Below are positions 7,979 through 16,430 of a stretch of DNA of 64,000 nt, one piece after another. Origin of the DNA: Paraburkholderia phenazinium (lineage in GTDB: Bacteria > Pseudomonadota > Gammaproteobacteria > Burkholderiales > Burkholderiaceae); assembly GCF_900100735.1 (NCBI RefSeq), contig NZ_FNCJ01000001.1, positions 558,001 through 622,000 on the forward strand. Reading direction: 5' to 3'. Under the pieces are notes generated by a model. That model was not told the DNA's origin. It made no database searches and worked only from the letters and a program-made list of their open reading frames with translations. Both the position numbers and the translations under genes were made by a program. Within the stretch, counting starts at the first letter, position 1, and the number at the start of each line of letters is the position of its first letter.

Positions 7979-9829
7979 ATGCTAAGCAGGTGGTCGATTC
8001 GTACGTCGTTGACCGTGGTCGGGATCGTTCTGGTGGCGCTGACGATCGTGGTCGGCGCGCTCGGCCTAACCGCGCTGAACCGCGCCAGCCAGTCGCTCGA
8101 CGGTATTGCGCGGGGCGACCTGGTGGCGATTCATGCACTCGACGATGCGTCGGCGTATCTATTGCGCTCGCGTCTCGCGGTCGACCGGTACAACACGCTG
8201 ACCGCCGCCGGCAACGCCGACGAAGCGAAGACGGTGCTGGACCGGGCCCAGGAGCTGCTCGCCAAGGGTAACGAGAGCTGGCAGGCGTTTGTGGATGCGC
8301 CCAAGACCGGCATCGACCAGGCGCTGCTCGACGACCTGCTGGCGCGTCGGGCAACGGTGATGCACGACGGCGTGGAGCCGGAGTTCGCCGCGCTGCGCGC
8401 CGGCGACCAGGCGGGCTTTCACGCGATTGCGGATACCAAGATCAGCCCGCTCTTCATCGCCTACGACAACTCTGCCTCGACGGTCGTGAAGGCCTTGCAG
8501 CAACGTGCTGCCGATCAGCAGACCGCAGCCCAGTCGAACGTCACGCTGATGACGACCCTGATCATCGCAGTCGGGCTGTTCGCGCTGGTGCTGGTGGTGC
8601 TGATCCGCGTCGCACTGCGTGGCCTGATCGTGCAGCCGCTGCATGACGCGACGATCTGCTTCGAGCGGATCGCCGCGGGCGACCTGACGCAACAGGTGGA
8701 CGTGTTCAGCACCAACGAGATCGGACGGCTGTTCCGCGGCATCAAGCAGATGCAGGAGAGCCTCGCGACGATGGTCAAGGCGGTGCACACGAGCACCGAA
8801 TCGATCGACACCGGCGCGCGCGAAATCGCCATGGGCAACACCGATCTGTCGCAGCGCACCGAGCAGCAGGCCGCATCGCTGCAGCAGACCGCCTCGAGCA
8901 TGGAGCAACTGACCGGCACCGTGCGGCAGAACGCCGAGAACGCCCGCCAGGCGAGCCAGCTCGCGGTCAACGCCTCGGATATCGCCACTCGCGGCGGCGA
9001 CGTGGTGGGCCAGGTGGTGGATACGATGCAGGGCATCGCCACCAGCTCGAACAAGGTGGTAGACATCATCGGCGTGATCGAAGGCATCGCCTTCCAGACC
9101 AACATCCTCGCGCTCAACGCGGCGGTCGAAGCGGCCCGTGCGGGCGAGCAGGGCCGTGGCTTCGCAGTGGTGGCCGGCGAAGTGCGCAGCCTCGCGCAGC
9201 GCAGCGCCAGCGCCGCCAAGGAAATCAAGGAGCTGATCGGCGACTCGGTCGACAAGGTGCAAAGCGGCTCGGCGCTCGTGGGCCGGGCGGGCTCGACGAT
9301 GGAAGAGATCGTCCAGGCCGTGCGCCGCGTGACCGACATCATGGGTGAGATCAGCGCCGCGTCGGAAGAGCAGTCCACCGGCATCGAGCAGGTCAACCGC
9401 GCCGTGGTGCAGATGGACGAAGTCACGCAGCAGAATGCAGCGCTCGTCGAAGAGGCGGCCGCGGCTGCGGCGTCGCTCGAAGAGCAGACGCGCCAGTTGC
9501 AAACGGTGGTCGGCGGCTGGCGGGTGGATGGCGGCCAGCGCGCTGCTGCTGCCACGCGCGGCAGCGCACCGGCGGCACGCAGCAAGACCGTGCCGCGTGC
9601 GCAGTCCGCCGCGCCCGCACCGAAAGCCATAACGGCCCCGGCTCCGGCGCCTGCTCAGGCTGCCGCAGCACCGGCAAGCAAACAGGATGCGCCGCGCACC
9701 GCTCAACCGGCGCGCACCGAACCCGCGCTCAGGCCGAAGTCTTCGGCAGGTGCGGCCGAACCCGCAGCACGGCCGGCCGCAACGAGTGCTGCCTCGGCAG
9801 GCTCGGATGCGGACTGGGAAACGTTTTAA
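7979..9829 (+). CDS. Methyl-accepting chemotaxis protein with C-terminal CheR/CheB tether
   Basis: This is a transmembrane chemoreceptor of 616 aa. TM1 is at about 10-32 and TM2 at about 190-213, enclosing a periplasmic four-helix-bundle-type sensor domain. A HAMP domain and a long coiled coil follow, with the conserved hairpin tip EGIAFQTNILALNAAVEAAR. After the last methylation helix comes an Ala/Pro-rich flexible linker ending in DWETF. This fits the pentapeptide that recruits CheR and CheB. AGGGAG precedes the ATG. The ligand is not predictable. It is the only receptor gene in the operon and probably the high-abundance type. Confidence 0.95.
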   Translation: MLSRWSIRTSLTVVGIVLVALTIVVGALGLTALNRASQSLDGIARGDLVAIHALDDASAYLLRSRLAVDRYNTLTAAGNADEAKTVLDRAQELLAKGNESWQAFVDAPKTGIDQALLDDLLARRATVMHDGVEPEFAALRAGDQAGFHAIADTKISPLFIAYDNSASTVVKALQQRAADQQTAAQSNVTLMTTLIIAVGLFALVLVVLIRVALRGLIVQPLHDATICFERIAAGDLTQQVDVFSTNEIGRLFRGIKQMQESLATMVKAVHTSTESIDTGAREIAMGNTDLSQRTEQQAASLQQTASSMEQLTGTVRQNAENARQASQLAVNASDIATRGGDVVGQVVDTMQGIATSSNKVVDIIGVIEGIAFQTNILALNAAVEAARAGEQGRGFAVVAGEVRSLAQRSASAAKEIKELIGDSVDKVQSGSALVGRAGSTMEEIVQAVRRVTDIMGEISAASEEQSTGIEQVNRAVVQMDEVTQQNAALVEEAAAAAASLEEQTRQLQTVVGGWRVDGGQRAAAATRGSAPAARSKTVPRAQSAAPAPKAITAPAPAPAQAAAAPASKQDAPRTAQPARTEPALRPKSSAGAAEPAARPAATSAASAGSDADWETF

Positions 9830-10006
9830 GGAATGGCATTCGGCTATGCAGGCTTTCGGCTCCTCGCCGCAGTACCGGCGATTCATTGAAGCACGCTCAC
9901 AAGGTGTGATTCGGGCCGTGGGCCGGTTGGAAACATTCGCGGGCGGGCGCGATCCCGCGGTGCAAGTCCCTACGCGGGACGCTTCGTATCGCAGGCAGGA
10001 AACATC

Positions 10007-10963
10007 ATGATGGCAACGCGCGCACAGCATCGTTCCGACAAGGCAGAGCCGGCGAAAGCCGGCGACCAGGGACGTGATTTCGAATTCACCTCGGCGGACT
10101 TCGCTCGCATTCGCGAACTGATCCACCGCGGCGCCGGCATTTCACTGTCGGACCACAAGCGCGACATGGCGTACAGCCGGCTCGCGCGGCGTTTGCGTGC
10201 GCGGGGTCTCGACAGCTTCAGGGAATACCTCGACCTGCTCGAGTCGGAGAACGATCCGGCCGAGTGGGAGGCGTTCACCAATGCGCTGACCACCAACCTG
10301 ACCGCGTTTTTTCGCGAGGCGCATCACTTTCCGATCCTCGCGGACTTCGTCGCCAAGCGGCAGTCGCCGGTCTCGGTATGGTGCTCGGCAGCGTCGACGG
10401 GCGAAGAACCGTATTCGATCGCGATGACGTTGATCGAAGCGCTCGGCGACAGCGCCGCGCGCCAGGCCACCGTGCTCGCCACCGATATCGACACCCAGGT
10501 GCTCGCCAAGGGCGAGGCCGGCATGTATCAGTTCGATCAGGTCAAGCATCTCTCGCCCGAGCGCCTCAAGCGCTTCTTCCTGAAGGGCACCGGCGCTCAC
10601 GCCGGAATGGTGAAGGTGCGTCCGGAAGTGCGTGCGATGATCCGCTTCCAGCAACTAAACCTGACGGACCGCGATTACGGTTTGCGCTCGCAGTTCGACG
10701 CGATCTTCTGCCGCAACGTGATGATCTACTTCGACAAGCCGACCCAGGCGCAGGTGCTGTCGCGCTTCGATCCGCTGATGAAGCCGGGCGGCCTGCTGTT
10801 CGCCGGCCACTCGGAGAACTTCACTTACGTCACGCAGTCGTTCCGCCTGCGCGGCCAGACCGTCTATGAGCTGACCCGCGACGCTGGCGCCGTCGCTGCA
10901 CGCGCCCCGCAACGCAGTGCGGCTACGTCCGCCCACTCGTCGACTAGTGGGGTGAGCGTATGA
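10007..10963 (+). CDS. cheR: Chemotaxis protein methyltransferase CheR
   Basis: CheR (318 aa) methylates receptor glutamates using S-adenosylmethionine. The N-terminal helical domain ([21 protein letters not shown]) precedes a Rossmann SAM-binding domain with [17 protein letters not shown] and [18 protein letters not shown]. Two adjacent ATGs (10007 and 10010) could start it. The stop overlaps the cheD start by 4 bp, so the two are translationally coupled. About 177 bp of apparently empty DNA separates it from the receptor gene. Confidence 0.96.
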   Translation: MMATRAQHRSDKAEPAKAGDQGRDFEFTSADFARIRELIHRGAGISLSDHKRDMAYSRLARRLRARGLDSFREYLDLLESENDPAEWEAFTNALTTNLTAFFREAHHFPILADFVAKRQSPVSVWCSAASTGEEPYSIAMTLIEALGDSAARQATVLATDIDTQVLAKGEAGMYQFDQVKHLSPERLKRFFLKGTGAHAGMVKVRPEVRAMIRFQQLNLTDRDYGLRSQFDAIFCRNVMIYFDKPTQAQVLSRFDPLMKPGGLLFAGHSENFTYVTQSFRLRGQTVYELTRDAGAVAARAPQRSAATSAHSSTSGVSV

Positions 10964-11760
10964 GCAGCGGCTTGCCCATCGCCACCAATCTCTACTACGA
11001 CAACCACTTCCAGCGCCCCGGCGTGAAGCTGTTGCCGAACGAGTTCTATACGACCCACGACGACATGGTGCTCGTCACCGTGCTTGGCTCGTGCGTGGCG
11101 GCGTGCATTCAGGACCGTACCGCAGGCATCGGCGGCATGAACCACTTCATGCTGCCCGACGACGGCGCCGATGTCGGCCACGCCGCCTCGGACTCGATGC
11201 GTTACGGCGCCTATGCGATGGAAGTGCTGATCAATGAGCTCATCAAGGCCGGTGGCCGGCGCGAACGCTTCGAAGCCAAGGTGTTCGGCGGCGCGGCGGT
11301 GCTGGCGGGCATGACGACGATGAACATCGGCGATCGCAATTCCGAGTTCGTGCGCCGCTATCTGGCGCTCGAAAAAATACGTATCGTCGCCGAGGACCTG
11401 CAAGGCGGCCATCCACGCAAGGTGGCCTTCATGCCGCGTACCGGCCAGGTGATGGTGAAAAAGCTGCGCCTGCAGCAGGAAGCGGGGGTGGCCGAACGCG
11501 AGCAGGCGCTCGCCCGGCAGACCTCCGAGCAGCGTGCCGAGCGGCTCGCGCGGGCCCGCGAGCGGGTCGAGTTGTTCGCCACGCCGGCGAGCCACGCCGC
11601 CGTGCCGGCGCGGCCACGGGTCGAACTGTTTGGCGCAGCCTCGACCGCCGGCACGGGAGCAGGAACGAGCACCGCGGCCACGAGGCCGCGCATCGAGCTA
11701 TTTGGCGCAACCCCGCGCCCGATTAATTCAAACAACGCCAGAACTGCCGAGGAGGCGTGA
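10960..11760 (+). CDS. cheD: Chemoreceptor glutamine deamidase CheD with repeat-bearing C-terminal tail
   Basis: CheD (266 aa) deamidates receptor glutamines. The catalytic Cys45 ([10 protein letters not shown]) and His62 (GGMNHFMLP) are 17 residues apart, as in Thermotoga CheD. The catalytic core ends near residue 170. Beyond it a tail of about 95 residues carries three copies of an R-x-R-(V/I)-E-L-F-(G/A) motif around 200-206, 218-226 and 242-250, joined by Ala/Thr/Gly/Pro linkers. Such a tail is not part of the minimal CheD enzyme. It overlaps cheR by 4 bp and abuts cheB. Confidence 0.95.
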   Translation: MSSGLPIATNLYYDNHFQRPGVKLLPNEFYTTHDDMVLVTVLGSCVAACIQDRTAGIGGMNHFMLPDDGADVGHAASDSMRYGAYAMEVLINELIKAGGRRERFEAKVFGGAAVLAGMTTMNIGDRNSEFVRRYLALEKIRIVAEDLQGGHPRKVAFMPRTGQVMVKKLRLQQEAGVAEREQALARQTSEQRAERLARARERVELFATPASHAAVPARPRVELFGAASTAGTGAGTSTAATRPRIELFGATPRPINSNNARTAEEA

Positions 11761-11765
11761 GAGCT

Positions 11766-12860
11766 GTGCAAAAGATCAAGGTATTGTGCGTCGACGACTC
11801 GGCGCTGATCCGCAGCCTGATGACGGAAATCATCAATGGCCAGCCGGACATGACCGTCGTAGCAACCGCGCCCGACCCGCTGGTCGCGCGTGAACTCATC
11901 AAGCAGCACAATCCGGACGTGCTGACGCTCGACGTCGAAATGCCGCGCATGGACGGTCTCGACTTCCTCGAGAAGCTGATGCGCCTGCGGCCGATGCCGG
12001 TCGTGATGGTGTCGTCGCTGACCGAGCGCGGCAACGAAATCACGCTGCGCGCGCTGGAACTGGGCGCGGTGGATTTCGTCACCAAGCCGAAGGTCGGGAT
12101 TCGCGACGGCATGCTCGACTACTCGGAGAAACTCGCCGACAAGGTGCGCGCCGCTGCCCGTGCGCGCGTGCGCCAGGCGGCCCCGGTGCAGCACGCCGGC
12201 ACGCCTGCCGCCGCGGGCGCGCCAGCGAGCGCACCGGCGCCGAACTTCAACAATCCGCTGCTCAGTACGGAAAAGCTGATCATCGTCGGCGCCTCGACGG
12301 GCGGCACCGAAGCGATCCGCGAAGTGCTGGTGCCGCTGCCGCCCGACGCACCTGCGGTGCTGATCGCGCAACACATGCCGCCGGGCTTTACGAAATCTTT
12401 TGCGCAACGCCTTAATGGCTTGTGCAGAATTACCGTTAAAGAGGCAGAGCACGGCGAACGTGTGTTGCCGGGACATGCCTATATTGCCCCGGGCCACGCT
12501 CACCTGTTGCTAGCACGTAGCGGCGCGAACTATATTGCACACCTGTCCGACGACCCGCCGGTCAACCGGCATCGTCCGTCTGTCGACGTGTTGTTCCGTT
12601 CCGCCGCGCAGCACGCCGGCAAGAACGCGGTAGGCGTGATCCTCACGGGGATGGGCCGCGATGGTGCGGCCGGACTGCTGGAGATGAAAAAAGCAGGCGC
12701 GTATACGCTTGCGCAGGACGAAGCGAGCTGTATCGTGTTCGGCATGCCGCGCGAGGCCATCGCGCTGGGCGCTGCCGACGAGATTGCCTCGTTGCCCGAG
12801 ATGAGCCGGCGCGTCATGGTGCGCCTCTCGTCGATGGGCGATCGCGTACAGCGGGTATGA
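11766..12860 (+). CDS. cheB: Chemotaxis response regulator and protein-glutamate methylesterase CheB
   Basis: CheB (364 aa) removes receptor methyl groups once phosphorylated by CheA. The receiver domain has its phosphoacceptor at D56 ([13 protein letters not shown]). An Ala/Pro linker leads to the methylesterase domain with catalytic triad S177 (GASTGGTEA), H203 ([11 protein letters not shown]) and D299 (GMGRDGAAG). All are shifted by 13 from E. coli numbering. I choose GTG 11766 because GGAGG at 11751-11755 sits 10 nt upstream. An in-frame GTG at 11757 overlaps the cheD stop but is too near that site. Confidence 0.96.
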   Translation: MQKIKVLCVDDSALIRSLMTEIINGQPDMTVVATAPDPLVARELIKQHNPDVLTLDVEMPRMDGLDFLEKLMRLRPMPVVMVSSLTERGNEITLRALELGAVDFVTKPKVGIRDGMLDYSEKLADKVRAAARARVRQAAPVQHAGTPAAAGAPASAPAPNFNNPLLSTEKLIIVGASTGGTEAIREVLVPLPPDAPAVLIAQHMPPGFTKSFAQRLNGLCRITVKEAEHGERVLPGHAYIAPGHAHLLLARSGANYIAHLSDDPPVNRHRPSVDVLFRSAAQHAGKNAVGVILTGMGRDGAAGLLEMKKAGAYTLAQDEASCIVFGMPREAIALGAADEIASLPEMSRRVMVRLSSMGDRVQRV

Positions 12861-12893
12861 TGCGCGGTGCCTGAGCGCAAGCGTCATGCATCG

Positions 12894-12928
12894 GACCAGA
12901 GTAACGCGTTAAAGCGCGAACTCTGGTC
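12894..12928. repeat. Imperfect palindrome between cheB and cheY (dispersed hairpin family, copy 1)
   Basis: GACCAGAGT and ACTCTGGTC form the outer arms, with a further CGCG/CGCG pairing near the loop. The same design with closely related sequence recurs at 58871-58920 before the GMC gene, including a shared GCAT-x-GGACC-x-GAGTAA lead. No T-run follows, so it is not a standard terminator. Confidence 0.6.
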
Positions 12929-12972
12929 GACACACTTGCGGCACCATCTGGGATAAGGGAAAGGGAATTGAA

Positions 12973-13368
12973 ATGGATAAGGGAATGAAGATTCTGGTTG
13001 TGGATGACTTTCCGACGATGCGCCGGATTGTGCGCAATTTGCTGAAAGAGCTGGGCTACTCGAATGTCGACGAGGCGGAAGATGGCGCAGCAGGTCTGGC
13101 GCGTCTGCGCAGCGGCGCGTACGACTTCGTGATTTCCGACTGGAACATGCCGAACCTCGACGGCCTGGCGATGCTCAAGGAAATCCGCGCCGACGCGAGC
13201 CTCACGCACCTGCCGGTGCTGATGGTGACGGCGGAGTCGAAGAAGGAAAACATCATCGCGGCGGCTCAGGCCGGCGCGAGCGGTTACGTGGTCAAACCGT
13301 TCACGGCGGCGACCCTCGACGAGAAGCTCAACAAGATTCTCGAGAAGATGGCGAAAGCCGGGAGCTGA
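12973..13368 (+). CDS. cheY: Chemotaxis response regulator CheY
   Basis: CheY (131 aa) is the diffusible phospho-signal that binds FliM and reverses the motor. The sequence is close to enteric CheY: acidic residues D11/D12, phosphoacceptor D56 in [14 protein letters not shown], a Thr in [13 protein letters not shown], and a Lys in [16 protein letters not shown]. It is followed after 1 bp by cheZ, its phosphatase. This pairing marks it as the main switch-binding CheY, in contrast to the copy at 4588. Confidence 0.97.
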   Translation: MDKGMKILVVDDFPTMRRIVRNLLKELGYSNVDEAEDGAAGLARLRSGAYDFVISDWNMPNLDGLAMLKEIRADASLTHLPVLMVTAESKKENIIAAAQAGASGYVVKPFTAATLDEKLNKILEKMAKAGS

Positions 13369-13369
13369 C

Positions 13370-14080
13370 GTGAACCAGCCGACCAACGCGGCAGCCGTCG
13401 ACGCACACGACGGCGGCGGGGATATTGCAAGCGACCGCATCCTCGCTCGCATCGGGCAACTGACCCGCACCTTGCGCGACTCGATGCGCGAACTCGGGAT
13501 CGACAAGCACGTCGAGCGGGCGGCGGAAGCCGTACCCGACGCGCGCGATCGTCTCAAGTACATCGCCAACATGACCGAGCAGGCCGCCGAAAAGGTGCTG
13601 AGCGCGATCGAAGTGGCGAAGCCGATGCAGGAGCAGTTGCAACAGGACGCAGCCGTGCTGGATGCGCGCTGGGAACAATGGTATGCAGCGCCGATCGAGC
13701 GCGAGGAAGTGCGCGCGTTGATGAATGATACGCGCACCTTCCTGCGCGGCGTGCCCGAAGTGACCACGGCAACCAACTCCCAGTTGCTCGAGATTATGCT
13801 GGCGCAAGATTTTCAGGATCTGACCGGTCAGGTGATCAAGAAGATCACCGAGGTCGTGTACCTGATCGAGCAGCAACTGCTCGGCGTGCTGATCGAGAAC
13901 ATCGCGCTCGAGCGGCGCGAGCAGTTCGCGGCGACCGCTGCGGCGCTGGCGGCCGAGCCGTCGTCGACCGGCAGCCCGGAAGGCTTGCTGAACGGGCCGC
14001 AGATCAACCCGGAAGGCAAGGCCGACGTGATGCAGGATCAATCGCAGGTCGACGATCTGCTGGCGAGCCTCGGCTTCTAA
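13370..14080 (+). CDS. cheZ: CheY-P phosphatase CheZ
   Basis: CheZ (236 aa) dephosphorylates CheY-P. The long helical hairpin contains the catalytic region LEIMLAQDFQDLTGQVIKKI, whose Gln inserts into the CheY active site. The C-terminus VDDLLASLGF is the CheY-binding peptide. The GTG at 13370 follows the cheY stop after one base. It is the last gene of the chemotaxis operon. The following gene is 140 bp away and unrelated. Confidence 0.96.
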   Translation: MNQPTNAAAVDAHDGGGDIASDRILARIGQLTRTLRDSMRELGIDKHVERAAEAVPDARDRLKYIANMTEQAAEKVLSAIEVAKPMQEQLQQDAAVLDARWEQWYAAPIEREEVRALMNDTRTFLRGVPEVTTATNSQLLEIMLAQDFQDLTGQVIKKITEVVYLIEQQLLGVLIENIALERREQFAATAAALAAEPSSTGSPEGLLNGPQINPEGKADVMQDQSQVDDLLASLGF

Positions 14081-14219
14081 GCTGGCGCGCATAGCGGCCA
14101 ACGCCTCCTCGAAGAATCCTTCCTGCGAGGCAGTGCTGCCGTGCCGTATGATCTTGGTAAATGCGTGCCGCCCATGCGATGCTTGGGCCGTTGCGCAATC
14201 GACCGGGAGGAGCCTCGCC

Positions 14220-14738
14220 ATGCCGTGCCGTGTACGCCGTGCTGTCCTCATGACAGCGCTTGGATTGTCCTGTGTTGTGCCCGCCGTTCAGTCCGCCCAT
14301 GCGGCGCTGGGCGGCAGTCCGATGACGCCGCCTGCCGGCGCCTCAGTCATTACCCAAACCGTTTCATCTGCCGCCGTTATGCACGCCGCTTCAGGCGCTG
14401 CGTCCGCGGCCAGCGCCCCGTCCTCGTACACCGTACGGGAGACGACGCTCGGCAACGGCACCGTCGTACGCGAGTATCTGGCGGCGGACGGCACCGTGTT
14501 CGGCCTCGCCTGGCGCGGGCCGCAAATGCCCAATCTGAACGATCTGCTCGGCACCTATTTCCCGCAGTACCTCGCCGGCGTCGAAGCCGTGCGGGCGGCG
14601 CGCGGCGGACATGGCCCCGTGGCGGTCGAACAGGGCAGCCTCGTGGTCCACTCCGGTGGCCATATGGGCGCATTCGCGGGTCAGGCGTGGCTGCCGCAGG
14701 CGTTGCCTGCCGGCGTCAGCGGTACCGACATCCAGTGA
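14220..14738 (+). CDS. Exported DUF2844 family protein
   Basis: This is a protein of about 172 aa of unknown function. It has a signal peptide (RRAVLMTALGLSCVVPAVQSAHA) and a domain I recognise as DUF2844 (YTVRETTLGNGTVVREYLAADG, then VFGLAWRGPQMPNLNDLLG). I choose ATG 14220 because GGGAGGAG sits 7 nt upstream and the signal peptide begins there, although the frame stays open further up. It lies 23 bp before the DUF3443 gene. The two families typically occur as neighbours, which suggests a shared cell-envelope job. Confidence 0.8.
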   Translation: MPCRVRRAVLMTALGLSCVVPAVQSAHAALGGSPMTPPAGASVITQTVSSAAVMHAASGAASAASAPSSYTVRETTLGNGTVVREYLAADGTVFGLAWRGPQMPNLNDLLGTYFPQYLAGVEAVRAARGGHGPVAVEQGSLVVHSGGHMGAFAGQAWLPQALPAGVSGTDIQ

Positions 14739-14761
14739 CAGAGACGGGCGGGAGACGAGCC

Positions 14762-16048
14762 ATGCAAGGTGCAGTAAAGCTCAAGGGATGGTTGCAGGTG
14801 GCGGCCACGGTCGCGCTGGTGTCGCTCGTGGCGGCATGCGGCGGTGGGGGCGGCGGCAGTAACAACAGCAGTAGTAACTCGAGTTCTTCGAACTCGACCG
14901 GCGGCTTGCCGGCGAGCCCGTCGGCGCAACCGATCGCACCGACCGCCGCGAACACGGCGACGGTGACAGTGGCCCAGGGCGTGGCGAGCGTCATCAACAT
15001 CCCGACCGTGTCGGTGACGGTTTGCGTGCCGGGCACGAGCAATTGCCAGACCATTCCCAATGTGCAGGTGGATACCGGCTCGTACGGGCTGCGCCTGGTC
15101 TACAGTGTGCTGAATTCGTCGCTGCAGAGCGGGCTGCCCACGGCAACCGCGCCGAATGGGAACAAGCTGGTGGAGTGTACCAATTTTGCCGATGGCTACT
15201 CGTGGGGCTCGGTGCGTACGGCCACGGTACAGATTGCTGGCGAGACCGCTTCGAGCACCCCGATCCAGGTGCTGGGCGACATGCCGGCCGGCAGCGTGCC
15301 GACCGGCTGCGCCAGCGGCGCCGAAGAGAACACCACCAGCGCGCTCGGCGCCAACGGCATTATCGGCATCGGCGTGGCGCCGGTCGATTGTGGCGCCACT
15401 TGCGCGAACGCCTCCACGGCCGCGCAGTACAGCAATTACTACGCGTGTAACGGCTCAAGCTGCACCACTACCCAGGTCGCCATTGCCAATCAGGTGACGA
15501 ACCCGGTCTCGCGCTTCGCCGTCGACAACAACGGCGTGATCGTGCAGATGCCGCCCATTTCGAGTAGCGGAGCCGGGTCGGCCACCGGCACCCTTGTGTT
15601 CGGGATCGGCACGCAGTCGAACAACACGCTCGCGGCGGCGCAGACGTTCACGACCGATGCGTTCGGCGACCTGAACAACAGTACGTTCAATGGCACGAAG
15701 CTGCAGGCGTTCTTCGATTCCGGTTCGAACGCGTACTTCTTCGCCGACAGCACGTTGCCGCTGTGCGGCAGTGCGTACAGCGGGTTCTACTGCCCGACCT
15801 CGGGGCAGACGCGCTCGGTCAACGTGGTGGGGCTGAACGGCGCGTCCGCCACGGCCAATGTCGGCATCCTGAGCGCGGCGACCCTGTTCAGCAACGGCAA
15901 CAACTACGCGTTCAACGACCTGGCCGGGCAGACCGGCGTGGCCAACAGCTTCGATATCGGTTTGCCGTTCTTCTACGGCCGCTATATGTACTTTGGCATC
16001 GACCAGACGGTGATCGGCGGCACTCAAACGCCGTACGTCGGCTATTGA
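14762..16048 (+). CDS. DUF3443 family lipoprotein
   Basis: This is a predicted lipoprotein of 428 aa and unknown function. The N-terminus is a lipoprotein signal with lipobox VAAC (Cys26), followed by a Gly run and a Ser/Asn linker. The body is rich in Gly/Ser/Thr. It contains two pepsin-like fragments, VDTGSYGLRLV and FFDSGSNAYFF, spaced like the paired D-S/T-G motifs of aspartic proteases. That is a resemblance only. It is co-directional with, and 23 bp after, the DUF2844 gene. The ATG at 14762 begins the signal sequence. It has no obvious link to motility. Confidence 0.8.
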   Translation: MQGAVKLKGWLQVAATVALVSLVAACGGGGGGSNNSSSNSSSSNSTGGLPASPSAQPIAPTAANTATVTVAQGVASVINIPTVSVTVCVPGTSNCQTIPNVQVDTGSYGLRLVYSVLNSSLQSGLPTATAPNGNKLVECTNFADGYSWGSVRTATVQIAGETASSTPIQVLGDMPAGSVPTGCASGAEENTTSALGANGIIGIGVAPVDCGATCANASTAAQYSNYYACNGSSCTTTQVAIANQVTNPVSRFAVDNNGVIVQMPPISSSGAGSATGTLVFGIGTQSNNTLAAAQTFTTDAFGDLNNSTFNGTKLQAFFDSGSNAYFFADSTLPLCGSAYSGFYCPTSGQTRSVNVVGLNGASATANVGILSAATLFSNGNNYAFNDLAGQTGVANSFDIGLPFFYGRYMYFGIDQTVIGGTQTPYVGY

Positions 16049-16430
16049 GCGAGAGCCGTGACTTGGCCGGGACCCGGGCTTAAGGCTCGGGCCAAGGTCC
16101 TTGGCTGAAGCGTCGCTCCTGTCCCAGGCACAAACGCCAAGCCAAAGCCTGGCGGCAAGCCCAGCACCAGGGCCGAACCACCCGTTCCGCGCAGCGCTGC
16201 GCCGGAATGGGTGGACGGACTCCCAACCGGTACTCGCGCCCCGGTAACCTTGGTCCGCGGGGCAACTCGCGTCCCCGAGATATCCCACTCACCTCGGGCG
16301 CGTCTGATCTCCCCATCTCCCGAAATACCGCCGTTTCCCCGCCCTTATCCCCCGATCGTGGCTTGAGTTCTGCGGGAATAATCGCTCTCACTAGAAATAG
16401 GCATGGTGCCGTTACCGTCTGGAGAGCTGC
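16049..16430. other. Intergenic region upstream of flhB
   Basis: The 382 bp hold no gene. An imperfect palindrome of 37 nt lies at 16178-16214, with CCACCC-x-TTCCG arms around a CGCAGCGCTGCG core. GC-rich inverted sequence also lies right after the DUF3443 stop (about 16060-16105). The class II promoter candidate for flhBA is at 16334-16382. Confidence 0.55.
16334..16382 (+). promoter_or_regulatory. Candidate FlhDC-dependent (class II) promoter of flhBA
   Basis: TTTCCCC at 16334, TTAT at 16345, CCGATCGT at 16352-16359 and AATAAT at 16377-16382 are arranged exactly as in the flhF upstream region at 20041-20089. The spacings are identical: 18 bp from TTTCCC to CCGATCGT, and 17 bp from CCGATCGT to the -10. 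Assignment to FlhDC is inferred from gene context. Confidence 0.55.

Noticed and set aside
16049-16110. GC-rich inverted sequence after DUF3443 as a terminator
   Set aside because: Arms around CTTGGCC and GGGCCAAGG pair, but there is no T-run after them.
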